Below, one piece after another: positions 34,785 through 43,619 of a stretch of DNA of 63,341 nucleotides. Each line of letters starts with the position of its first letter. Position 1 is the first letter of the stretch. Source of the DNA: Streptomyces tailanensis (GTDB lineage: Bacteria; Actinomycetota; Actinomycetes; Streptomycetales; Streptomycetaceae); NCBI RefSeq assembly GCF_008386495.1, contig NZ_VTHJ01000058.1:1-63341 (forward strand). Reading direction: 5' to 3'. The position numbers and the translations under genes are program-made. The notes below the pieces were generated by a model. That model was not told the DNA's origin, did no database searches, and saw nothing but the letters and a program-made list of their open reading frames with translations.

Positions 34785-36329
34785 CTAGTCGAGGTAGTCG
34801 CGCAGGACCTGCGAGCGGGACGGGTGGCGCAGCTTCGACATCGTCTTCGACTCGATCTGACGAATGCGCTCACGCGTGACGCCATACACCTTGCCGATCT
34901 CGTCGAGGGTCTTCGGCTGACCGTCGGTGAGACCGAAACGCATGGAGACGACGCCCGCCTCGCGCTCGGAGAGCGTGTCGAGGACGGAGTGCAGCTGCTC
35001 CTGCAGAAGCGTGAAGCTGACCGCGTCGGCCGGGACGACAGCCTCGGAGTCCTCGATGAGGTCACCGAACTCGCTGTCGCCGTCCTCGCCCAGCGGGGTG
35101 TGCAGGGAGATGGGCTCGCGACCGTACTTCTGGACCTCGATGACCTTCTCCGGGGTCATGTCGAGCTCCTTGGCCAGCTCCTCCGGGGTGGGCTCGCGGC
35201 CCAGGTCCTGGAGCATCTGGCGCTGGACGCGCGCGAGCTTGTTGATGACCTCGACCATGTGCACCGGGATACGGATGGTGCGGGCCTGGTCGGCCATCGC
35301 GCGGGTGATCGCCTGACGGATCCACCAGGTGGCGTACGTGGAGAACTTGTAGCCCTTGGTGTAGTCGAACTTCTCGACCGCGCGGATCAGACCGAGGTTG
35401 CCCTCCTGGATCAGGTCCAGGAAGAGCATGCCGCGGCCGGTGTAGCGCTTGGCCAGGGAGACCACCAGACGGAGGTTGGCCTCCAGGAGGTGGTTCTTGG
35501 CGCGGCGGCCGTCCTCGGCGATGATCTCCAGCTCGCGCTTGAGCTTGGGGGCGAGCTTGTCGGCGTTGGACAGCTTGTCCTCGGCGAACAGACCGGCCTC
35601 GATGCGCTTGGCGAGCTCGACCTCCTGCTCGGCGTTGAGCAGCGGGACCTTGCCGATCTGCTTGAGGTAGTCCTTGACGGGGTCGGCGGTGGCACCGGCG
35701 GCGGCGACCTGCTGGGCGGGCGCGTCGTCCTCGTCCTCGTCGGAGAGCACGAAACCGGCGCTCTCGGTGCCCTCGGGCTCCTCACCGGGCTTGCCGCCGG
35801 GGGTCTCCTCCAGGACCTCCTCGTCGACCAGCTCGACGTCGTCCTTCTTGGCGGTGGTCTTCTTGGCCGCCGTCTTTTTCGCGGCGACGGTCTTCTTGGC
35901 GGCGACCGCCTTCTTGGCAGTCGCCTTCTTGGCTGCGACCTTCTTGGCGGGCGCGGCGTCCTCGGCGGAGGCGTCGGCCGTGGGCACCGCGGGGGCGGTG
36001 GCGGTGGTGGCCTTCTTGGTGGTCACCGTCTTCGCCGCGACCGTCTTGGTGGCGGTGCGCTTGGCCGGACTCTTCGCTGCGACGCTCTTTCGGGTGCGCT
36101 TGGGCTCCGCGGCACTGACCATCAGCGTCACACCCTCTTCCTCGAGGATCTGGTTGAGGCTGCGCAGTACGTTCTTCCACTGAGTGGCCGGGATCTGGTC
36201 AGCTTCGAAGGCCCGACGCACATCGTCGCCGGCGATCTGCCCCTCAGCCTTTCCCCGCTCAATGAGCGCCATGACAGAGACGGACTCGGCGATCTCCGGC
36301 GGGAGCGTACGGGATGTGCTGGCCGACAC
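34785..36329 (-). CDS. hrdB: Principal RNA polymerase sigma factor HrdB
   Basis: A 514-residue primary sigma-70 factor. Region 1.1 is at the N-terminus, followed by a long Lys/Ala/Thr-rich linker (about 80-175) and an acidic stretch. Regions 1.2-2.4 contain DPVKDYLKQIGK, NLRLVVSLAKRYTGRGM and the core/-10 segment GYKFSTYATWWIRQAITRAMADQARTIR. Region 3 and region 4.2 (DEIGKVYGVTRERIRQIESK) follow. The start is the GTG at 36329, with GAGAGG upstream; longer readings lack similarity. The length matches HrdB. It is essential for housekeeping transcription. Confidence 0.97.
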   Translation of the reverse strand: MSASTSRTLPPEIAESVSVMALIERGKAEGQIAGDDVRRAFEADQIPATQWKNVLRSLNQILEEEGVTLMVSAAEPKRTRKSVAAKSPAKRTATKTVAAKTVTTKKATTATAPAVPTADASAEDAAPAKKVAAKKATAKKAVAAKKTVAAKKTAAKKTTAKKDDVELVDEEVLEETPGGKPGEEPEGTESAGFVLSDEDEDDAPAQQVAAAGATADPVKDYLKQIGKVPLLNAEQEVELAKRIEAGLFAEDKLSNADKLAPKLKRELEIIAEDGRRAKNHLLEANLRLVVSLAKRYTGRGMLFLDLIQEGNLGLIRAVEKFDYTKGYKFSTYATWWIRQAITRAMADQARTIRIPVHMVEVINKLARVQRQMLQDLGREPTPEELAKELDMTPEKVIEVQKYGREPISLHTPLGEDGDSEFGDLIEDSEAVVPADAVSFTLLQEQLHSVLDTLSEREAGVVSMRFGLTDGQPKTLDEIGKVYGVTRERIRQIESKTMSKLRHPSRSQVLRDYLD

Positions 36330-36955
36330 GAACAACCTCTCGGAACGTTGGAAAACGGCTTCCGGCCCCGTCCACTGCGGACAGGAGCCGACCACCGGCT
36401 TGGGGATGGGCCGACGGTGCGGGCGGGGGCCGGGAAGATGCACAGCGCCGTGAACGGCGTCCGTATTCCCTCCGCGGCTGTCACCTCTTAGGTCATCGCG
36501 CTGCTCCCACGAGCGTTACGCCCAATCTGCGTGGCCCGAGTCACACCCCGTAAGCACTCAAAAGCGGTCAGACAATGCCATAGGTAGTCGTTCAAGGCCA
36601 CGACCGGTACTTGTTTGACGGGTACCCGAGCGATTCCCGAACGAACTCCCCAATGCGGCTCACCGGCAATGCGACTCATCGGCCTCGTCGAGGTTCGCCG
36701 ACCCCCTCGGGCTCACCGTCTGCGTCGGGGATCACCGACCCCCATCAGGTTCACTGCCCCCGGTGAGATTGGCCGCGGGCCGGCCGCCCCACCGATCCGC
36801 GCCCGCCCGATCCGCGCCACCCCGTCACGCCGCCGGACCCCGCCGAATCCCGGAAGGATCCGATGGGGTCCGGCAGCACACGGTTCGCCGGTCGAGCGGT
36901 GCCACCGCAGGACTGACGCCCCCGCCGTGCCGCCCTTGTCGCGCTGCCGGTGCCC
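36330..36955. other. hrdB promoter region and whiH 3' flank
   Basis: About 625 bp without a gene. The left part (36330-36640) must hold the hrdB promoter or promoters; it is AT-richer around 36540-36620, and a TTGAAC (minus strand, near 36590) is a possible -35. The right part (36660-36955) is GC-rich with short CACCG/GACC repeats. I see no clear terminator for whiH. Confidence 0.45.
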
Positions 36956-37843
36956 TCAGTGCTCGCGCGGCGCGGGCACCACCCGCTCCACCTCGGGGTG
37001 GACGGTGAGCAGTTGACGCATGGCCGCCTCGGCCGCCCCTCCGTCGCCCGCGGCGAGGGCATCGACGATCCGGGCGTGGTGCGCCAGGGTCGACTCACCC
37101 GGCCGGTCACAGCCGGTGGCCGGACCGCCGGAGACCTGCAGGGCCGCGGAGACGATCCCGGAGAGGTGCTCCAGCATGCGATTGCCCGCGACCTGGATGA
37201 GCAGCGAGTGGAACTCGGCGTCCGCCCGCGCGAAGGTCACCGAGTCGCCCTGGGCCATGGCGTGCCCCATGAGCTCGACCATGTCGACGAGGCGCTGCTG
37301 GACGTCGTCGCGGCCGTGTCCGGCGGCGAGGCGGGCGGCGAGCGGCTCGATCGTCCAGCGCAGTTCGCTGAGCTCGCGCCGCTGGTCGTCGCGCTGCGGC
37401 CCGAAGGCCCGCCACTCGATGATGTCCGGGTCGAGCAGGTTCCAGTCGCTGACCGGTCGTACACGCGTCCCGACGTTCGGCCGGGCACTGACCAGTCCCT
37501 TGGCCTCCAGGACACGCAGGGACTCGCGGACGACGGTGCGGGAGACCTCGAAGCGCTGGCCGATCTCCTCCGGGACGAGCGGGCGATCGGCGCCCAGATC
37601 GCCGGAGACGATCATCTGGCCCAGCTGCTGGACGAGTTGGCCGTGCAGTCCGCGGCCACGGCTCCCGGCGGCGCGTCGGCCCACGCGCCCCAGTTCGGGG
37701 TCCGCGTTGTCCCAGGCGGGGGCGCCGACGCGGTCCATGCCCGGGGGTTCGGCGTACGGGTAGCGGTCGAGTTCGCCCGGTCCTGCGAGGCCGGAGTCGG
37801 CGGAGCGGGCGGCGGTCATCATGGTGTGCGCAAGGGTACTCAC
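36956..37843 (-). CDS. whiH: Sporulation regulator WhiH (GntR family)
   Basis: A 295-residue GntR/FadR-type regulator needed for sporulation septation in aerial hyphae. A disordered N-terminus (1-65) is followed by a winged helix (about 68-135, EEIGQRFEVSRTVVRESLRVLEAKGLV) and an FCD domain (about 155-280) with metal-site residues in FARADAEFHSLLIQVAGN. Identity rests on position directly beside hrdB and on near-identity to the WhiH sequence I remember (start MSTLAHTMMTAARSADSG). The start is the GTG at 37843, with AAAGGA upstream. A WhiG-type promoter lies about 95 bp upstream. Confidence 0.93.
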   Translation of the reverse strand: MSTLAHTMMTAARSADSGLAGPGELDRYPYAEPPGMDRVGAPAWDNADPELGRVGRRAAGSRGRGLHGQLVQQLGQMIVSGDLGADRPLVPEEIGQRFEVSRTVVRESLRVLEAKGLVSARPNVGTRVRPVSDWNLLDPDIIEWRAFGPQRDDQRRELSELRWTIEPLAARLAAGHGRDDVQQRLVDMVELMGHAMAQGDSVTFARADAEFHSLLIQVAGNRMLEHLSGIVSAALQVSGGPATGCDRPGESTLAHHARIVDALAAGDGGAAEAAMRQLLTVHPEVERVVPAPREH

Positions 37844-37935
37844 GCATCCTTTGTCGGCTGCGTTCTCAACTCCCTTGAGGTCTTTGGTGAAAAGCACACG
37901 AAAGGGTGATCGCTCACCCCGTCGCAATTGACGCC

Positions 37936-37962
37936 TTATCGGAAAGAAATGGGTGTTCTACA
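37936..37962 (-). promoter_or_regulatory. WhiG (FliA-type) sigma promoter candidate for whiH
   Basis: On the minus strand, TGTA (37959-37962), 15 bp, then TCCGATAA (37936-37943) fits the sigma-WhiG consensus TAAA-N15/16-GCCGATAA. Seven of eight -10 positions match, but the -35 is poor. whiH is known to depend on WhiG in S. coelicolor. Confidence 0.7.
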
Positions 37963-38025
37963 AGGCTTTGTGCGCATTGCGGCAGCGGATGGGCACGGAG
38001 GGTGAGCACGAAGGGATGTGGAGGG

Positions 38026-40077
38026 TCATCCCCGAACCCTGCCGCGCAGGTTCGTGAGCAGATAAGCGCCGAGCAGGGCCATCAGCGACAACAGCAGCGC
38101 GCCACCCACGGGTTGGGCGATCACGCGGGCCAGAGCCTCCAGATAGCGCTCTCCGCCGAAGGGCCACTGGATCAGTACGAGCTCACGCAGCCGCATCGGA
38201 AAGCCGGCCGCGCTCCGTACCGTCGGCCCCTCCAGCACCTTCTGCACCAGAGGTACGACGAGGAGTGGCACGGCGACGACCGCCGCGAGCCCGGCGCTCG
38301 TGGAACGGAAGACCCCCGCCGCGAGCACTCCCGCCCAGGCGCACCCCACCACGAGTCCGCTCCAACTCGCGCCGAGCGACAGCCAGTCAGTGGGAAGTGA
38401 GGCGAGTTCCCGTCCGTAGACGAGATAGAGCACTTCGAGGTCACAGCCCACGGTGAGGAGGGCCAGCAGCAGCCCGGTGGCGGCGGCCACCAGGAGTTTC
38501 GCGGCCAGCAGCCCCAGCCGACGGGGGACGGTGCCGCGGTCCGCGGCCAGGGCGGGGTGGCGGAACTCGTCACCGAAGGCGACCGCGCCGAGCAGTCCCG
38601 CGCCGATGGCGGCGGGCGGTAGCGGCAGTTCCCGCGGCCACGCGGCCAGCAGCCGCGGCTGCGGGGTGTGCCCGACCCGGGCCAGGACCACGGACATGAG
38701 GGCGGAGGTGACCAGTACGGCGGCGGCGGCGACGTATCCGGTGCCCACGCCGGTCGCACGGCGCAGCTCGTAGCGCAGCGGACGCAGGGGGCTTCGGGCC
38801 GGGCGGACTTTGATGTGCGGAGGGAGAGGGGGCAGGGGGTCCGGGTCGGACGCTCGGGCCAGGGGCGACACGAGGGGATCGTGCGGCGCGGGGTCTGCGG
38901 GGTCTGCGGGGTCGGTGGGGTCGGTGGCGTCGGTGGGGTCGGTGGGAGGCTCGGAGTTGACGTCCGTTTCGTCCGTGGTGGGTGTCCGTGGACCGGCCTC
39001 CGTTTCCTGAGCCCCTCCATGCCCGTCCGCGTCTTCGGCGTCTTCGGGTTCTTCAGCGAGCGCCAACTGTTCCGCGACCGGCCGCCGATCCTCCTGGTCC
39101 GAGCCGTCGGCGGTCTCGGCCTGCACGGGGGGCCCGTCGACGGTCGACGGGCCCGGCAGTGTCGGCGTGGGCGCGCGGTCTGACGACAGCGGCGCCGGCG
39201 TCGGCCCCATGTCCCCGATCTCGTCGGCGAGTTGGTGTACGAGAACACCGTGCCGGAACGCGGTCTCGCCGATCTCGGCGCACGTACTGCCGTAGACCGA
39301 CAGCCGGTTGCCACCCTCCCGCACGATCTCCATGGAACGCCGTGCGGTCCTGGCCTCCTTGGTGAGCAGCGCGCCGAGGCGGGCGGCGTGCGGGGTGCGG
39401 ACGGCGACGCGGGGGCGGAGTCTGGTGCGGGAGAAGTCGGCGACGTCCTGGTCGGCGACGAGTCTGCCCTGTTCGAGGGTGAGGACCTGGTCGGCGGTCC
39501 GCGCGGCCTCCTTCGGGTCGCGGGTGGTGAACAGGACAGTGCCGCCCTGGTTGGCGTGCGCCCGCATGATCCCGTGCAACCAGCGGCCCTCGCGGACGGA
39601 CAACCCGGCGGCGGGGTCGTCGAGGACGAGGGTGTGCGGGTCGGACAACAGGGCGCATGCCAGGCCGAGGCGGCGGTCCATGCCCCGCGAGAGCGTGCTC
39701 AGCCGCACGTCGCACAGGCTGACCAGGCCAACGACCTCCAGGACTTCGTCGGCGCGCCGCACGGGCAGCCCCGCGGCGGCGCACAGCATGCGCAGATGAC
39801 CGCGGACCGTGCGGGCCGGGTGGCCGGGCACGTCGCCGAGCAGTACGCCGACTTCCCGCGCGGGATAGGCGACGCGGTGCAGGGGGCGGCCTCTGAAGTA
39901 GGCGATTCCGCGGCCCCTTTGGAGTTCGAGCATGAGCTTCAGCGCGGTGGTCTTGCCCGCACCCGGGGCGCCGAGGAGTGCGGTGACGCGGCCGGAATGA
40001 GCCTCGAAGGACGCGTCGTCGACGGCGGGCCGAAGCTCCTTGCGGGGGATGCTGGTCAATCCGATGGCCTGGATCAC
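38026..40077 (-). CDS. ABC transporter, ATPase and permease in one polypeptide
   Basis: A 683-residue fusion. The N-terminal ATPase (about 5-225) has Walker A GAPGAGKTT (36-44), a degenerate signature LSRGMDRR at 129-136 instead of LSGGQ, and Walker B VLDDP (151-155) with Asp in place of the catalytic Glu. A long, probably disordered, acidic linker (about 310-430) contains Asp-Pro-Thr/Ala repeats. The C-terminus has about six membrane helices (445-680). The start is the GTG at 40077. A TATCTT seven bases before the GTG and no ribosome-binding site suggest a leaderless mRNA. The substrate is unknown. It lies directly upstream of whiH. Confidence 0.83.
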   Translation of the reverse strand: MIQAIGLTSIPRKELRPAVDDASFEAHSGRVTALLGAPGAGKTTALKLMLELQRGRGIAYFRGRPLHRVAYPAREVGVLLGDVPGHPARTVRGHLRMLCAAAGLPVRRADEVLEVVGLVSLCDVRLSTLSRGMDRRLGLACALLSDPHTLVLDDPAAGLSVREGRWLHGIMRAHANQGGTVLFTTRDPKEAARTADQVLTLEQGRLVADQDVADFSRTRLRPRVAVRTPHAARLGALLTKEARTARRSMEIVREGGNRLSVYGSTCAEIGETAFRHGVLVHQLADEIGDMGPTPAPLSSDRAPTPTLPGPSTVDGPPVQAETADGSDQEDRRPVAEQLALAEEPEDAEDADGHGGAQETEAGPRTPTTDETDVNSEPPTDPTDATDPTDPADPADPAPHDPLVSPLARASDPDPLPPLPPHIKVRPARSPLRPLRYELRRATGVGTGYVAAAAVLVTSALMSVVLARVGHTPQPRLLAAWPRELPLPPAAIGAGLLGAVAFGDEFRHPALAADRGTVPRRLGLLAAKLLVAAATGLLLALLTVGCDLEVLYLVYGRELASLPTDWLSLGASWSGLVVGCAWAGVLAAGVFRSTSAGLAAVVAVPLLVVPLVQKVLEGPTVRSAAGFPMRLRELVLIQWPFGGERYLEALARVIAQPVGGALLLSLMALLGAYLLTNLRGRVRG

Positions 40078-40223
40078 CCAAAGCAAGATAGCGCGGTATG
40101 TCCGTTTTTCCGGGCACCTTGGCGCTTGCTTCGCAGGCGGCCTCGGAGCCACCGGGCGGGCATCGGGTCGTGGTCGGCGTACGCCTCGTGTTCACATCCG
40201 CCGCGCGTGCCGGCTCCACTGCG

Positions 40224-40982
40224 TCAGACCTCGGGGCGCAGCATCGGCGGGTTGAGCAGAGTGGCGCCGCCGGCGCGGAAGAGCTGGGCGGGGCGGCCGC
40301 CCTGCCGCGTGGTGGTGCCGCCGGTGGGCACCAGGAAGCCGGGGGTGCCCGTCACCTTGCGGTGGAAGTTGCGCGGGTCCAGCGCCACGCCCCACACCGC
40401 CTCGTAGACGCGGCGCAGCTCGCCGACGGTGAACTCCGGCGGGCAGAAGGCCGTCGCCAACGAGGAGTACTCGATCTTGGAGCGGGCGCGCTCCACGCCG
40501 TCCGCGAGGATCTGCGCGTGGTCGAAGGCCAGCGGCGCCACCGGCTCACCGTCCCGTCCGTAGCCCCCCTGTGCCAGCAACTCCTCCACGGGGGCCCAGC
40601 GTGCGCTGTTGGCGTCGCCGCCCGGGCGAGGCGCGGGCAGGTCGGGGGCGAGCGCGAGGTGGGCGACGCTGACGACCCTCATCCGCGGGTCGCGCTTCGG
40701 GTCACCGTAGGTCGCCAGCTGCTCCAGGTGAGCGCCGTTGTCCTGAGCGGGGACGGACGGGTCGTGGGCGGTCAGCCCGGTCTCCTCGGACAGCTCCCGC
40801 GCCGCGGCCTGCGCCAGGTCCTCGTCGGCCCGTACGAAGCCGCCGGGCAACGCCCACCGCCCCTGGAACGGCTGTTCGCCCCGCCGTACCGTCAGCGCAC
40901 AGAGCGCGTGGCGGCGGACGGTCAGCACGACCAGGTCCACGGTGACAGCGAAGGGCGGGTAGGCCGACGGGTCGTAGGGCAT
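40224..40982 (-). CDS. NrtR-type Nudix hydrolase/transcriptional regulator
   Basis: A 252-residue protein. An N-terminal Nudix domain (about 12-155) has an intact box, GFVRADE through RELSEETGL. A C-terminal winged helix (about 170-245) contains the family pattern FTVGELRRVYEAVWGVALDPRNFHRKV. This is the architecture of NrtR regulators, in which ADP-ribose-type ligands release the protein from DNA. Some members also hydrolyse. The start is the ATG at 40982. A TCGTC-TGCCT-GACGA dyad 14-28 bp upstream may be its own operator. The NAD-pathway genes NrtR usually controls are not adjacent. Confidence 0.85.
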   Translation of the reverse strand: MPYDPSAYPPFAVTVDLVVLTVRRHALCALTVRRGEQPFQGRWALPGGFVRADEDLAQAAARELSEETGLTAHDPSVPAQDNGAHLEQLATYGDPKRDPRMRVVSVAHLALAPDLPAPRPGGDANSARWAPVEELLAQGGYGRDGEPVAPLAFDHAQILADGVERARSKIEYSSLATAFCPPEFTVGELRRVYEAVWGVALDPRNFHRKVTGTPGFLVPTGGTTTRQGGRPAQLFRAGGATLLNPPMLRPEV

Positions 40983-40995
40983 GCCGCGATCATAG

Positions 40996-41010
40996 TCGTC
41001 TGCCTGACGA
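40996..41010. promoter_or_regulatory. Dyad upstream of the NrtR-type gene
   Basis: TCGTC (40996-41000) and GACGA (41006-41010) form a 15-bp inverted repeat just upstream of the start codon. Its position suits an autoregulatory operator; it is not a recognised consensus. Confidence 0.35.
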
Positions 41011-41134
41011 TAAACACTCCCTTCGTCGATCGCTTCCCTACTTGATCCACTTCTGTCCGAAACGGGGCTCATGATCCGGTCGCCGGTCACCGGATGTCGG
41101 TACCCGTGATCGTCCGCTCACACGTCACGCCGGT

Positions 41135-43354
41135 TCACACTCCCAACTGCAGCCCGTCAGCCGCCTCCTCGACCATGGCGAGCCCCAATCTGCTGACGCG
41201 TACGGCGAAGGGGGCGCCCGCCACCCGCAGTCCCGTCAGGCCGATCTCCCCCAGCGGCGCACTGCGCACCGGGCGCAGCGTCACCGTGCCGGCCTGGGCG
41301 TCGGGACGGATTCCGGCGAGGGTGGTGAGCAGCAGCACGCCCGAGGCGGCCGCCGTCGCGGCCGGTCTGCAGGCCGCGGGATGGGGCAGCGGAGCACCGC
41401 CTGCCATCCGCTGCTCCCCCGCGTACATCTCCGGCAGCCGGTGTCCGAAGCTCTCGGCCGCCGCGAGCACTCCCCGCAGCAGCGAGCTCGCCTCCTTCTC
41501 GTAGCCTGCGGCGGCCAGCCCCGAGACTGCGATCGCCGTCTCCTGCACGCGCACGGCGCCGCTGCGATGGCCGAACGGGTTGTACGCCGCCTCCTTCGCT
41601 CCCAGCGTCCGCAGCCCCCACCCCGAGTCCATGGCGGGTCCGCCGAGCAGCCGCGCGAGTTGCTCGGTCTGCACCTTGTCGAGAAGGCCCGGGGCCTGGT
41701 CACCCGCGCCGAGCAGCCCCGTGTCGAGGAGATGGGCGGCGCCCGCGCCCAGGTGCGGCACGAGACGCCCGCCGGGCGTACGGGCAGCCGCGGGTCTGCC
41801 ACCACCCCGGTCCTCGAGCCAGAAGTCCGCCCGGAACCGGGTCCGCAGCTCTCTCGCCCACTCCCTCAGCTCCGTCCCGCCGGGCCGTCCGTACGTGTCG
41901 AGGAGGTCGGCGCCCAAGAACGCGGCCCGGTGGGCATACGCCTGGGTCTCGCAGCGCAAGGGCCCGCCGGGGCGCGGGTCGGGCAGATACGTCCCGTCTT
42001 CGACGGCGGCCCGCAGCCACCGCAGGCAGCGCTCGGCCGCGTGCAGCAACTCCTCGGTCTCCTGCTCGGGAAGCCCCCAGCGCCGGGCCTCCGCGAGGAG
42101 CACGGGGAACAGGAGGGTCGCCTCGGTGCCGGTGCAGACCGGCGGCAGATGCGGGCCGGCGTCCCGCCGTGGGCCGGGGATCATTCCGGACTGGGTTTCC
42201 GGTCCCTCGAGTTGGGTGCGGGCCAGGGTGCGCAGGGTGCCCGCGGCAAGCCGGGTGCCGAGCGGCAGGGTCATCCGGGCGGCGACCAGTGCGTCGGCCG
42301 GGGCCATGCCGCAGCGCCAGGGCGCTCCGGCCGCGAGGTGGGTGTCGGACGGGTTCGCGGGGTCGCGCAGCAGCAGGGCTTCCAGGTCCTCCAGGCAGGT
42401 GTGCAGCAGCGCCTGGGCGCCGGGGTCGTCGCCGGCGGCCTGGGTCTGGGCGAGAGGGCTGGTGGCGCCCCGGCCCACCGGTCTGATGGGTCCCGCGCCG
42501 TCCGGCCGTACGCGCAGCTCCAGGCTCCGGGTGCCGCCGGGCGGGAGTTCCAACTCCCAGCGCAGCAGTCCCGCGGAAGCCAGGGCATCGGAGGGCGGGG
42601 GGTTGGCGGTGACGGTGGAATGCCCGGTGGGGCAGGACCAGCGCAGGCCGGAGTCGTGAACGCTGGCGGGCAGTTCCGGCCCGGAGCTGCCGGAGGCGAC
42701 GGCGCCCAGTTCCGCGAGGTCCGTGCCCAGGGACACCTCGACGGGCAGGCGCAGCGGGCGGCGCGCGGTGCTGTGCAGGGTGATCCGCTCGGTGCCGTCC
42801 GCGTAACGCGTGCGCTCGACCATGACGTCCGGGTCCGGTCCGGCGTCGGCGGAGATCCGCAGCGTGCCCATGAACCGGGCGCGGTCGGCCGTGACCATCC
42901 GTGCCTGCACGGCGAGCGGCTCCCGGCCCGCCACTCGAACCTGACAGCGGGCGAGCATCCGCCGCCCAGCACGGTAGAAGCCCTCCAGCCCACTGCCGGT
43001 CAGCTGGCCCTGTTCGGTGGAGATCGCGAGGCCCGGCAGTGCGACGCAGATCAGCGTGGTGTGGGCCGGCGGCAGCTCCGCGGGGCGCCGCGGGGCGGGC
43101 GGCGGTGCTTGCGGGGTTGCTGGACTTCCCGCACCTGTGAAGGGCTGCGCCGGCAGGTGGCCTGTACCGGGCGTGGCAGGCACCTGAACGCCTGGGCCCC
43201 GTAAGCCCGAGCCCGTGGTGCGGGGCGAGGGGCTGCGGAGGTCCGTGCGCGGAGCGCTGGTGCCGTCCTCACGCGGCGCACGGGCGGAGCGCTGGGTGGG
43301 CCTGCGGAAGGACGGGACGTTGTCGTAGGCGTCGGGCATGGAGGGCAGGGGCAT
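41135..43354 (-). CDS. Glycogen-debranching N-terminal-domain protein (amylo-alpha-1,6-glucosidase-like)
   Basis: A 739-residue protein. A Pro/Ala-rich low-complexity N-terminus (1-90) is followed by a glycogen-debranching-type N-terminal beta domain (about 95-290) and an alpha/alpha six-barrel glycosidase-like region (about 330-690). No signal peptide is seen, so it is probably cytoplasmic. Similar proteins are annotated as amylo-alpha-1,6-glucosidases or trehalose/glycogen-related. The catalytic acids cannot be assigned with confidence (candidates in the MDSGWGLRT and NPFGHRSGAV regions). The start is the ATG at 43354; upstream residues in frame are unrelated. Confidence 0.78.
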   Translation of the reverse strand: MPLPSMPDAYDNVPSFRRPTQRSARAPREDGTSAPRTDLRSPSPRTTGSGLRGPGVQVPATPGTGHLPAQPFTGAGSPATPQAPPPAPRRPAELPPAHTTLICVALPGLAISTEQGQLTGSGLEGFYRAGRRMLARCQVRVAGREPLAVQARMVTADRARFMGTLRISADAGPDPDVMVERTRYADGTERITLHSTARRPLRLPVEVSLGTDLAELGAVASGSSGPELPASVHDSGLRWSCPTGHSTVTANPPPSDALASAGLLRWELELPPGGTRSLELRVRPDGAGPIRPVGRGATSPLAQTQAAGDDPGAQALLHTCLEDLEALLLRDPANPSDTHLAAGAPWRCGMAPADALVAARMTLPLGTRLAAGTLRTLARTQLEGPETQSGMIPGPRRDAGPHLPPVCTGTEATLLFPVLLAEARRWGLPEQETEELLHAAERCLRWLRAAVEDGTYLPDPRPGGPLRCETQAYAHRAAFLGADLLDTYGRPGGTELREWARELRTRFRADFWLEDRGGGRPAAARTPGGRLVPHLGAGAAHLLDTGLLGAGDQAPGLLDKVQTEQLARLLGGPAMDSGWGLRTLGAKEAAYNPFGHRSGAVRVQETAIAVSGLAAAGYEKEASSLLRGVLAAAESFGHRLPEMYAGEQRMAGGAPLPHPAACRPAATAAASGVLLLTTLAGIRPDAQAGTVTLRPVRSAPLGEIGLTGLRVAGAPFAVRVSRLGLAMVEEAADGLQLGV

Positions 43355-43619
43355 GGGGCGGCTTCTTCTGCGTTCGGCGTGCGTGGGGTGCGCTCGGCAC
43401 CAGGTGGGGGCAAGGCAGAGACGGGGTGACAGGACGGCGAGGGCAAGCCATGGGTACCGCCACACAGGTGAACGGAGCGGCTCCGCTCCAGGTCACGCCT
43501 CCTCTTCGGGAAGGCGACCGAAGGGCAGCGTGGTGGAGTCGCGCGGGTGGCCGTGGAGCCGCGCGGCGGTGCGTTCGGGGGTTGCTCGGCGGTGCGAGTC
43601 CCGGACGGCGTCTGCGCAC

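Noticed and set aside
36601..36660. Possible SigR-type promoter (GGGAAT) for hrdB
   Set aside because: GGGAAT is present on the minus strand, but no GTT follows at 18-19 bp.
38880..38960. Short GGGGTCGGTG tandem repeats as a separate DNA element
   Set aside because: They encode the Asp-Pro-Thr/Ala linker of the ABC protein and are in codon phase, so low-complexity coding is a sufficient explanation.
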